A stretch of 64,000 bases of DNA. It comes from Catenibacillus scindens (GTDB lineage: Bacteria; Bacillota; Clostridia; Lachnospirales; Lachnospiraceae). The notes under the pieces are model-generated. The model was given only the letters and a program-made list of their open reading frames with translations. It ran no database searches and was not told the DNA's origin. This document shows, piece after piece, positions 24,332 through 32,094 of this stretch. The stretch is from contig NZ_JACHFW010000014.1 in the NCBI RefSeq assembly GCF_014202115.1, positions 1-64,000 of the forward strand, in the 5' to 3' direction. A program made the translations under genes and the position numbers. Every line of letters starts with the position of its first letter. The first letter of the stretch is position 1.

Positions 24332-25132
24332 ATGGATGTTATGCATGTGGGCAGTTCAGACAGAATGGCCAGGGTCATGAAGTCTTTTCCGGAACATATC
24401 CACGGCTACTGGGAGATTATTTATAATAAACAGGGCTCAGGGATCATGACCGTAAAAGATCAGAGATACACTTTTGAACCGGGAGATATTGCTGTCATCC
24501 CGCCTTACACGGAGCATAAAAAGGAGTCGGAGAAGGGTTTTGCAGATGTGTGTATGTTTATTAAAAATTTCCGGCCTATCGGCAGAAGCGGGATTCGCAT
24601 TCTGAGAGACGATGAAGAGGGCACTGTAGACGGCCTGATGAGAATGGCGCGGCGGTATTATGAGGGAAAAAGCGTCTATGAAAAGGCTGTCCTTAATGTG
24701 ATCGGAGATCTCCTTTATCAGGTTTTGACACTATTTTACATGAAAAACCAGAAAAAAGATCTGCGTCTTGAAGGAATCATGGAAGTGATGCAGAATAATC
24801 TGGATAATCCGGACTTTGACCTGTCGTCGGCTATTGCGAAGACTGGATATGCCAAAGATTATTTCCGGCGGATTTTTCGCACTTTTACCGGGGAATCTCC
24901 GGTAAATTATTTTCAGAAAATGCGGGTTGAGTATGCCAAGTCTTTGATGAACCAGTATTCAAACAGCAGGAGTATCAAAGACATCGCGTCCTCTTGCGGA
25001 TTTAAGGATGCTCTGTATTTTTCAAGAATTTTCAAAAAGGTAGAGGGGATGAGTCCCAGGGCCTATATGGAACAGCAGTTTTCCTGTGACCATGAACTGA
25101 TCCGTATGAATGAGAAGACAGGAGGAAGATGA
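24332..25132 (+). CDS. AraC-family regulator with cupin domain
   Basis: The 266-residue protein has an N-terminal cupin-like sensor (MKSFPEHIHGYWEIIYNKQG, YTFEPGDIAVIPPYTEHKKE) and a C-terminal pair of AraC helix-turn-helix motifs (DLSSAIAKTGYAKDYFRRIF, GESPVNYFQKMRVEYAKSLM, IKDIASSCGFKDALYFSRIF, KKVEGMSPRAYMEQQ). The start is supported by AGGAG. It is divergent from the C-deglycosidase-like operon, the typical position of its activator, so the inducer may be a plant glycoside or its sugar. Confidence 0.88.
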   Translation: MDVMHVGSSDRMARVMKSFPEHIHGYWEIIYNKQGSGIMTVKDQRYTFEPGDIAVIPPYTEHKKESEKGFADVCMFIKNFRPIGRSGIRILRDDEEGTVDGLMRMARRYYEGKSVYEKAVLNVIGDLLYQVLTLFYMKNQKKDLRLEGIMEVMQNNLDNPDFDLSSAIAKTGYAKDYFRRIFRTFTGESPVNYFQKMRVEYAKSLMNQYSNSRSIKDIASSCGFKDALYFSRIFKKVEGMSPRAYMEQQFSCDHELIRMNEKTGGR

Positions 25133-25133
25133 C

Positions 25134-25808
25134 ATGAATGAGAAACGAACAGGGAGAGAATTGCTGATCCGGTACATTTTTCTTGGCGCCGGTCTGGCCA
25201 TCATGGCTTTTGGCGTGGCTTTTTCCATTAAAGCCAGTTTAGGGACATCGCCTATATCCAGCCTGCCCTATGTAGTCAGTCTGTTCACCCCGCTGACTGT
25301 GGGAAATCTGACAATTCTAATGCATATTTTTTTTATTTTACTTCAAATTTTTATTTTGGGAAAAGATTACCAGTGGATACAGTTGATTCAGCTCCCTGTA
25401 GCCATTGTTTTCGGATATCTGACAGACCTGGCAGTGTGGGCAACTTCTGGGATCACCTGTACGGCCTACTGGCAGCAGTGGATCGTCTGTCTTGCCGGAA
25501 TTCTCCTTGTTGGCATCGGCGTCAGTTTTGAGGTGACGGCCAATGTAGTTGTGCTGGCCGGGGAGGGTGTTGTTCTGGCGGTATGCCGGCGGTTTAAACT
25601 GCCTTTTGCCAATATGAAGATTGCCTTTGACGTGACCCTGGTGGTATTGTCGGTGATCTTATCACTTATATTTCTCCACAGTCTCCAGGGTGTCCGGGAA
25701 GGAACTGTGGCCGCAGCTCTGTGCGTAGGGCTGGTGGCACGGTTTTTCAACAGCTTTTTTAAGAAAATCAATATCCAGAAAGTATTTTCGGCTCTATCTG
25801 GCCACTAA
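25134..25808 (+). CDS. YczE/DUF6198-like membrane protein
   Basis: ATG 25134 is preceded by AGGAGG. The 224-residue protein has five or six membrane spans, including YIFLGAGLAIMAFGVAFSIK, VGNLTILMHIFFILLQIFIL, WIVCLAGILLVGIGVSFEVT and VTLVVLSVILSLIFLH. The pattern GTSPISSLPYVVSLFTPLTV is typical of the YczE family. It starts 1 base after the AraC gene, so the two are co-transcribed. Its transport or other role is not known. Confidence 0.75.
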   Translation: MNEKRTGRELLIRYIFLGAGLAIMAFGVAFSIKASLGTSPISSLPYVVSLFTPLTVGNLTILMHIFFILLQIFILGKDYQWIQLIQLPVAIVFGYLTDLAVWATSGITCTAYWQQWIVCLAGILLVGIGVSFEVTANVVVLAGEGVVLAVCRRFKLPFANMKIAFDVTLVVLSVILSLIFLHSLQGVREGTVAAALCVGLVARFFNSFFKKINIQKVFSALSGH

Positions 25809-25923
25809 TCTATCCTTTACTAAGAAGATGGATTTTTGTATAATAAATAAGCATGCATACATACTGGGATTTCCAAAGCGCTAACGGCGTTTTGTGGAAT
25901 TTAGAAATAAGGAGGTACTGCTG

Positions 25924-27714
25924 ATGATCACACAGCGATTGGAAAAGCTTCGCGGTTTAATGAGCGAACATCATATCCACTATTATATTATTCCCACCAA
26001 TGATTATCATTTATCTGAATATGTGGGTGACTATTTTTGCGCCAGAAAATATATGTCCGGTTTTACCGGCTCTGCGGGAGTGCTTCTTGTAGGCCGGGAT
26101 ACGGCCGGACTGTGGACAGATGGGCGATATTATATCCAGGCAGAGCGCCAGCTTGAGGGAAGCACCATTACACTGTTTCGCCAGGGCAGCGAAGGGGTGC
26201 CGCTTATGGAAGATTATTTAAAATCTGTTTTGAAAAATGGAGAAAATATCGGCTTTGACGGGAGAGTTATGCCGGCTCAGACCGGAGAGGAACTGGAAGA
26301 TTATGTGACCGCCCGGGGCGGGCATGTGATCTACGACATGGATCTTGTGGGCGAGATCTGGGAGGAGAGACCGTCTTTATCTAATGAGAAGGCATACATT
26401 CTGGAAGAAAAATACGCCGGTGAATCTGCCCTGTCAAAACTTGGACGTGTCCGGAAGGCCATGGCCGAGAAAAAGGCGGACTATCATGTGCTGACATCCC
26501 TGGACGATATCGCCTGGCTTTTAAACATCCGGGGAAACGATGTGCCCTGTAACCCGGTAGTTTTGTCCTACGGGGTTATTTCTATGGACGGGATGTGGCT
26601 GTTTGCCGATGAGAGCAAGTTTGATGGCGCCATGAAAGATTATTTATCCGGAACAGGCGTAACATTGATGCCCTATGACGGTATTTATTCATGGCTCCAA
26701 TCTGTGGATGAAAATAGCTGCGTCATGCTCAACAAAAAGAAGATCAATTACAGGATTTTCAAGAGTATTCCTAAAAAAGTACGGGTGGTCAACTGTGAGA
26801 ATCCCACCCTCCTTATGAAGGCGGTGAAGAATGATACAGAGATCAACAACCTGATCCAGGCCCACATTAAAGACGGCGTAGCTTTCACAAAATTTATGTA
26901 CTGGCTGAAAAATAATATTGGACGTATCCCCATGACGGAGATTTCGGCCAGCGATTATCTTGAGCATTGCCGCCGGGCCCAGGATGGTTTTATTGAGTTA
27001 AGTTTTGACACAATCTGCGCCTATAAGGAAAATGCGGCCATGATGCATTACAGTGCCAGTGGAGAACAGAATGCCAGCCTTGAGCCAGAAGGACTTCTTC
27101 TGGTGGATTCCGGCGGACAGTACTTTGAGGGAACGACAGATATTACCCGTACCATGGCTCTTGGTCCGGTGTCTGATGAGATTAAAAAACATTATACTGC
27201 TGTGCTTAAAGGTATGCTGAACCTGGCCAACGCCCGATTCCTCTATGGCTGTATTGGCATTAATCTGGACATTTTGGCCAGAGGTCCTATGTGGGATATG
27301 GATATTGACTATCAGTGCGGCACCGGACACGGTGTAGGTTATCTCCTCAACGTTCATGAAGCCCCCAACGGCTTTCGCTGGAAACATGTCCCGGAACGGG
27401 ATGACGGGGCGGTTCTTGAGGCCGGCATGGTGACAACCGACGAACCGGGAGTCTATATCGAAGGCAGTCACGGCATCCGTATTGAGAATGAACTTGTGTG
27501 CCGCAAAGGGGAGAAAAATGCCTATGGACAGTTTATGTATTTTCAGACCATCACCTTTGCACCCATTGACCTGGATGTGGTGGACGTTAAGTACATGACC
27601 CCTGTGGATCTGGAACGGCTTAACAGCTATCACAAGATGGTTTATGAAACAATCTCACCTTACCTGACCGAAGATGAGCGGGAGTGGCTGAAAGTATATA
27701 CCCGTCCTCTCTAA
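25924..27714 (+). CDS. pepP: Xaa-Pro aminopeptidase (M24B)
   Basis: ATG 25924 lies after AAGGAGG. The 596-residue enzyme removes N-terminal residues before proline in the cytoplasm. It has two creatinase-type N-terminal domains (MSEHHIHYYIIPTNDYHLSE, FTGSAGVLLVGRDTAGLWTD) and a pita-bread catalytic domain. The metal ligands are readable: two Asp in LLVDSGGQYFEGTTDITRTM, His in CGTGHGVGYLLNVHE, and two Glu in TTDEPGVYIEGSHGIRIENE. Length fits the longer eukaryote-like aminopeptidase P group common in Clostridia. Confidence 0.93.
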   Translation: MITQRLEKLRGLMSEHHIHYYIIPTNDYHLSEYVGDYFCARKYMSGFTGSAGVLLVGRDTAGLWTDGRYYIQAERQLEGSTITLFRQGSEGVPLMEDYLKSVLKNGENIGFDGRVMPAQTGEELEDYVTARGGHVIYDMDLVGEIWEERPSLSNEKAYILEEKYAGESALSKLGRVRKAMAEKKADYHVLTSLDDIAWLLNIRGNDVPCNPVVLSYGVISMDGMWLFADESKFDGAMKDYLSGTGVTLMPYDGIYSWLQSVDENSCVMLNKKKINYRIFKSIPKKVRVVNCENPTLLMKAVKNDTEINNLIQAHIKDGVAFTKFMYWLKNNIGRIPMTEISASDYLEHCRRAQDGFIELSFDTICAYKENAAMMHYSASGEQNASLEPEGLLLVDSGGQYFEGTTDITRTMALGPVSDEIKKHYTAVLKGMLNLANARFLYGCIGINLDILARGPMWDMDIDYQCGTGHGVGYLLNVHEAPNGFRWKHVPERDDGAVLEAGMVTTDEPGVYIEGSHGIRIENELVCRKGEKNAYGQFMYFQTITFAPIDLDVVDVKYMTPVDLERLNSYHKMVYETISPYLTEDEREWLKVYTRPL

Positions 27715-27840
27715 TATACCCCAAATGCATACTCTTGTCCGGGCTGGATATCCTATAGGAAACGTCATAAATATTTGTCGTTTACTATGAATAAGATAAT
27801 GGCTGGAACGGATATCCAGTATATGAAAAGAGGTTTTGCT

Positions 27841-28197
27841 ATGGATTATGTTAAAGCGTTTCTCATTGGCGGACTGATCTGTGCCCTGGTGCAGATTTTA
27901 ATGGAAAAGACTCGTATGCTTCCAGGAAGAATCATGGTTTTGCTTGTATGTCTGGGCGTGGCGCTGGGAGCTTTAGGGATCTACGCCCCCTTTCTTGACT
28001 TTGCCGGGGCGGGGGCCAGCGTGCCTCTGTGCGGTTTCGGCTACAATCTATGGGTGGGCGTCAAGGACGCCATCAACAATGAAGGCTTTCTTGGGATCTT
28101 TAAAGGTGGATTCAGCGCTTGTGCCATTGGGATCAGCGCCACCCTTCTGGCCGGCTTTCTGGCGGCTCTGATCTTTAAACCTAAGACAAAAAAATAA
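27841..28197 (+). CDS. spoVAE: Stage V sporulation protein AE-like membrane protein
   Basis: This 118-residue protein resembles SpoVAE, part of the channel that loads dipicolinic acid into the forespore. Seen: KAFLIGGLICALVQILMEKT, RIMVLLVCLGVALGALGIY, the conserved FAGAGASVPLCGFGYNL and a C-terminal span CAIGISATLLAGFLAALIF. AGAGG is upstream of its ATG. It stands alone without SpoVAC or SpoVAD beside it, unlike the usual operon. Confidence 0.85.
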   Translation: MDYVKAFLIGGLICALVQILMEKTRMLPGRIMVLLVCLGVALGALGIYAPFLDFAGAGASVPLCGFGYNLWVGVKDAINNEGFLGIFKGGFSACAIGISATLLAGFLAALIFKPKTKK

Positions 28198-28205
28198 GCA
28201 GGCAT

Positions 28206-28266
28206 AAAAAGACCGGCCGCTGAAAGTCCGATTTTAATAACGGATTTTCCAGCGGCCGGTCTTTTT
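28206..28266. terminator. Strong bidirectional terminator
   Basis: AAAAAGACCGGCCGCTG at 28206 pairs with CAGCGGCCGGTCTTTTT ending at 28266. The A and T tails let it work for the spoVAE-like gene on the plus strand and for the PBP gene on the minus strand. Confidence 0.9.
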
Positions 28267-28281
28267 ATACTTTTTTCTGAG

Positions 28282-28331
28282 GAGAGTAAGTCAAATGGAC
28301 GCGCGCCAGCGCGTCCAAATTGACTTACTCT
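28282..28331. repeat. Intergenic repeat, copy Z (hairpin)
   Basis: GAGTAAGTCAAATGGACGCG and CGCGTCCAAATTGACTTACTC form a near-perfect stem. The core GGACGCGC/GCGCGTCC is shared with the repeat copies at 22553 and 30996. It abuts the stop of the PBP gene. Confidence 0.65.
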
Positions 28332-28332
28332 G

Positions 28333-30927
28333 TTAAGGTGTTGTTGTGACTGTGGGGTCGGGAGTGACAGTGGCGGCACCGTCGGCGGCGCCTGTGCCTC
28401 CGTTTGTTGTGGTCGTACCGTCATCCGTCACTGCCGGGGCCTGGGTCTGAGGCTGGCAGGTACAGGTGTAAGACGGAATATAGCTTGACCACCGGGTTCC
28501 CGGACTGTTTTCAGTGGCGATGCCGCCGCATACGGTGCATACGGCAATGGTCTGACACTGGGTACAAGTCTCAGACGGAACTTTGTCCGCAGCCATGATC
28601 TCAGTGACTGCCGGGCATCCATAGCCGGCTTTAAGTCCTGTGTTGGAACATACAGTGGCCTGGACAATGCCGTCAGGCTGTTCAAACTCTTTGTCTTCAA
28701 GGCTCTTTACAGAATTAATCTGGGTCATGATTTCTCCCCACAGGACTTCATGCTGATAAAGCTGGAAGCCGGGGCGGCTGGTCGGGTCAATATTGTTGTC
28801 GTAGCCAAACCAGATACCGGCAGTATAGTAAGGTGAATATCCTACAAACCAGGTGTCTTTGTAATTATCTGTTGTACCGGTCTTTCCCGCGATGGTCATG
28901 TTGGGAACTCTTACATAATAGTGAGCAGTACCGGCAGGATTGGTGATAACATCTTCCATGGCGCTGGTCAGCTCATAGGCCGTGGTAGGCTTAATGGCTG
29001 TGGATGTCTCCGGGTTGTCTGCAGGGTTTTCCAGCAGAACGTTGCCCTCGGAATCCAGAACTTTGGAGTAGAATACTGGGCGGGTATACTGTCCCTGGTT
29101 GGCGATGGAGGCAAAGGCGGCTGTCAGTTCCAGGTTGCTTACACCGTTGGTGATACCGCCGATGGCCAGCACGTCCACCGCGTCATTGACCATGTCAATG
29201 GATGAAAAGTGGAAATTCTCAGTGAGATATTTCAGGGCAAGATCGGTGCCTACATCTTCCTGGAGCGTCCGCACAGCTACCGTGTTTTTGGATTGGATAA
29301 TGGCGTTGCGGAAGGTCATGTTTGTGCCCGTCTGACTGTGATCAACATTTTGTACAGTATGGACGATATCGCCGGATCTAATCTCAACATTTTTATCAAT
29401 CTTTGTGCTGGCCAGGGTATCACCCTGGGCGTCCAGGGCAGGGGCGTAGGTGGAGACGATCTTAAAGACGGAACCTGGCTGGCGCAGAGCGTCGGTGGCA
29501 CGATTAAAGGTAAAGTTTGCTGTTTTTTCGCCCCGGCCGCCGCTTAAAGCCACTACATAGCCGCTGGACTGGTCAATGACAACGAAAGAGGACTGAACCT
29601 GTGGGGAGAGTGTGTAATCTTCCACGTACTTTGTCTCTCCCTCTACAATACCCAGGGAATCCTTAAATCCCTGGATGGCTTCCATGGCCGTTTCCTCTGA
29701 GGAGAAGAAAGCATACTCGCCGCCGCCGGTATATTCCAGAAGATTATCTGTGTGGTAATCTACCGTTGTGTCATCATCAGGGTCATCGGGATTGGTATAA
29801 ATGGACAGGTTATATTCCAGCAGATACTCAGTGTTTGGGAAGTTGGAATCATCGGCGTAAGCCGCGTCCACCACCTGCTGGATATCCGGATCCTGGGCCA
29901 GGTAAATCATGATTCCCCCGCTGTAGACTTCATCATAGGCATCCTCTTCGGTATAGTCCAGCTTTGTCTGAAGATCCTCGATGACCTGCTCAATGGCGGC
30001 CTCCTCGTAAAAGGTATAAACTTCCGCCTGCTCCGCAGTATAGGCGGCAGCATTTTCAGCGATAACATCGTAAATGTCTGTGTCAGCGAGCGCTTCATCC
30101 CTTGTGGCCTCGTCAATGAGGCCTTGTTCATACATATAATTAATGGTTGTTTCCCGCCGGGTATTGTTGACTTTCGGGTTATCTACAGGATTATTGTTGG
30201 TCGGGCTCTGAGCAATACTTGCCAGAACTGCAGCCTCGGAGACATTCAGCTCTGAAGCGTGCTTGTTAAAGTAATAGTTGGCGGCGGCCTCGACGCCGTA
30301 GCAGCTCCGTCCAAGATTGATAATATTTAAGTAAGCCTCCAGTATCTCATCTTTGCTTAATTGTTTTTCAAGCTCCAGGGCGAGGTACTGTTCCTGGAAT
30401 TTCCGGCGAAAACGCAGAAGCTGGTTCGTCTCGGCACCGCCGGAAAATACCGTCAGCTTTAAAAGCTGCTGGGTAATCGTACTTGCGCCTTCTGTGAAAG
30501 AACCGCCGTTGGCGATGCCTACAAAAAAGGCGCGGACGATACCTCTCGGATCTATACCGTTGTGGGTGCGGAAACGCTCGTCTTCCAGGGCGATGAAAGC
30601 GTTCTGGACATTCTCGTTGATCTGGTCGATGGATACATAAACACGGTTGGAGTTGGTACCGATAATTTCATGCTGGAGCGTGCCGTCAATACTGTAAATG
30701 TAGGACTTGAATCCTTTCGGGGCGATATCGCTCAGATCAAGTTCAGGGGAACTGTCGATAATCCCCCGAAATCCTCCGACGCCGGCGGATACGCCAATGA
30801 CAGCCACAAGAATGAAACATATAATAAACACCCGGAATACGGTGAAGCCTACTTTCTTTTCTGCTTTCCTGGCACCGGAGCGCAAATTCTGTTTCTTTTT
30901 TGATATGCCGTATTTACTATAATCCAA
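28333..30927 (-). CDS. Class A penicillin-binding protein
   Basis: The gene starts with TTG at 30927 (AAAGGAGG upstream). The 864-residue protein has a cytoplasmic tail, one membrane span (VFRVFIICFILVAVIGVSAG), a GT51 transglycosylase domain with the catalytic Glu in AFIALEDERFRTHNGIDPRG and FTEGASTITQQLLK, and a transpeptidase domain. Its motifs are SxxK in RQPGSVFKIVSTYAP, SxN in IIQSKNTVAVRTL and KTG in IAGKTGTTDNYKDTWF. The C-terminus has a Cys-rich stretch (CSNTGLKAGYGCP, CTQCQTIAVCTVCGG) and a low-complexity Thr/Gly tail. It polymerises and cross-links peptidoglycan outside the membrane. Confidence 0.93.
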   Translation of the reverse strand: MDYSKYGISKKKQNLRSGARKAEKKVGFTVFRVFIICFILVAVIGVSAGVGGFRGIIDSSPELDLSDIAPKGFKSYIYSIDGTLQHEIIGTNSNRVYVSIDQINENVQNAFIALEDERFRTHNGIDPRGIVRAFFVGIANGGSFTEGASTITQQLLKLTVFSGGAETNQLLRFRRKFQEQYLALELEKQLSKDEILEAYLNIINLGRSCYGVEAAANYYFNKHASELNVSEAAVLASIAQSPTNNNPVDNPKVNNTRRETTINYMYEQGLIDEATRDEALADTDIYDVIAENAAAYTAEQAEVYTFYEEAAIEQVIEDLQTKLDYTEEDAYDEVYSGGIMIYLAQDPDIQQVVDAAYADDSNFPNTEYLLEYNLSIYTNPDDPDDDTTVDYHTDNLLEYTGGGEYAFFSSEETAMEAIQGFKDSLGIVEGETKYVEDYTLSPQVQSSFVVIDQSSGYVVALSGGRGEKTANFTFNRATDALRQPGSVFKIVSTYAPALDAQGDTLASTKIDKNVEIRSGDIVHTVQNVDHSQTGTNMTFRNAIIQSKNTVAVRTLQEDVGTDLALKYLTENFHFSSIDMVNDAVDVLAIGGITNGVSNLELTAAFASIANQGQYTRPVFYSKVLDSEGNVLLENPADNPETSTAIKPTTAYELTSAMEDVITNPAGTAHYYVRVPNMTIAGKTGTTDNYKDTWFVGYSPYYTAGIWFGYDNNIDPTSRPGFQLYQHEVLWGEIMTQINSVKSLEDKEFEQPDGIVQATVCSNTGLKAGYGCPAVTEIMAADKVPSETCTQCQTIAVCTVCGGIATENSPGTRWSSYIPSYTCTCQPQTQAPAVTDDGTTTTNGGTGAADGAATVTPDPTVTTTP

Positions 30928-30995
30928 TGATTGATTCCTCCTTTGCCGATAAAACTAAATCCCGCCATATCTGGAAGGATTAGTGATTTCCGTGG

Positions 30996-31086
30996 GCAGT
31001 GAGCCAAGCGGACGCGCTCGCGCGTCCATTTGGCGAACGCCGCGAGAGTCAAATACCACGCAGCTCGCTGCGGGGTATTTGACTCT
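30996..31086. repeat. Intergenic repeat, copy Y (two hairpins)
   Basis: The first hairpin is CCAAGCGGACGCG/CGCGTCCATTTGG, then GCGAACGCCGC, then a second hairpin AGTCAAATACCACGCAGC/GCTGCGGGGTATTTGACT. The order and sequence match copy X at 22553. It lies upstream of the PBP gene. Confidence 0.7.
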
Positions 31087-31173
31087 GGTCATTTTCCTCC
31101 CTATTATAGCAAATAAATGTGTCTAAATAAAGGATAAATTTATACAATAAATCATTTCCCAGGGAGGTCAGAT

Positions 31174-31230
31174 ATGATACACTATAAACGAAAGATTTAT
31201 CAGACAAGGGAAGATATCGGCTGCCGCTGA
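31174..31230 (+). CDS. Possible 18-residue leader ORF before yigZ
   Basis: AGGGAGG at 31161-31167 precedes ATG 31174. The peptide is MIHYKRKIYQTREDIGCR. A hairpin AAGTCC...GGACTT follows at 31246-31265. It may be a leader peptide or chance. Confidence 0.25.
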   Translation: MIHYKRKIYQTREDIGCR

Positions 31231-31292
31231 CTAAAATCCCGCGCCAAGTCCTGCGGGTGGGACTTGAAAAAGAAAGCAGGTTTGTATTATAA

Positions 31293-31961
31293 ATGGAAGA
31301 AATATGTAAGATTATTTATAAAGGCGGAAGCGGGGAAATCACTGAAAAGAAATCCCGTTTTATAGCCACCATATGGCCGGCGCATACGGAGGAGGAAGCC
31401 CAGACTTTTATTGAGCGGATACGGAAGAAATACTGGGATGCCCGGCACAATTGTTATGCCTATGTGATCGGGGATAACAACCAGATTTCCAGATGTTCCG
31501 ATGACGGCGAACCGTCACAGACGGCGGGAAAGCCCATACTGGATGTACTTAGGGGCGCTAAAGTACACGACGCTGTGGCTGTAGTAACCCGGTATTTTGG
31601 CGGCACACTTCTGGGAACAGGGGGGCTTGTCCGTGCCTACTCCGCTGCGGTATCCGAGGGGCTTTTACATTGCCAGGTCGGGGAGAAAAGGCCGTGTGCC
31701 AGACTGCGGATTATTTCTGATTACACCGCCCTTGGAAAGATCCGCTATATCGGGACAAATATGGAGCTTGTTCCTCTGGAATGCAACTACGGCAGCCAGG
31801 TGGAGGAGACATGGATGGTTCCCGGAGAACTGAAGGAGGGTTTTATTAAGAAAGTGACCCAGGCCACTTCCGGACAGGCGAAAATTGAGGATCAGGGCAT
31901 GGCGTCGGCCATATTTGTGGACGGCGTTTTGACAGATCTTTGGCAGAACCAGAGAGAATAA
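31293..31961 (+). CDS. yigZ: YigZ / IMPACT family protein
   Basis: This 222-residue protein matches the YigZ family: EITEKKSRFIATIWPAHTEE, KYWDARHNCYAYVIG, RCSDDGEPSQTAGKPILDVL, AVAVVTRYFGGTLLGTGGLV and RAYSAAV are the family signature, followed by the ferredoxin-like C-terminal half. IMPACT proteins are tied to translation control in eukaryotes; the bacterial role is unclear. Confidence 0.93.
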   Translation: MEEICKIIYKGGSGEITEKKSRFIATIWPAHTEEEAQTFIERIRKKYWDARHNCYAYVIGDNNQISRCSDDGEPSQTAGKPILDVLRGAKVHDAVAVVTRYFGGTLLGTGGLVRAYSAAVSEGLLHCQVGEKRPCARLRIISDYTALGKIRYIGTNMELVPLECNYGSQVEETWMVPGELKEGFIKKVTQATSGQAKIEDQGMASAIFVDGVLTDLWQNQRE

Positions 31962-32038
31962 AGGCTTTGCCTGAGAATATCGGCTTTTTTAATAGGAGGT
32001 ATTGGAAATAATAACTTTCCACAAAGTCTTGACAATGG

Positions 32039-32044
32039 TATACT
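32039..32044 (+). promoter_or_regulatory. Extended -10 before the CoA-disulfide reductase gene
   Basis: TGGTATACT carries an extended -10 (TATACT at 32039-32044). A TTGACA at 32030-32035 is too close to serve as its -35. The gene starts 50 bases downstream. Confidence 0.35.
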
Positions 32045-32094
32045 AAAGACAGTACAGGGAGAAATCTGGTACAAAGCTTGAAGGAGGAATGAGT

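Noticed and set aside
27775-27840. Extended start of the SpoVAE-like protein
   Set aside because: The added residues are hydrophilic and unlike the family; ATG 27841 has a ribosome-binding site.
32030-32062. TTGACA as a -35 for the CoA-disulfide reductase promoter
   Set aside because: No -10 is found 16-18 bases downstream; TATACT is only 3 bases away.
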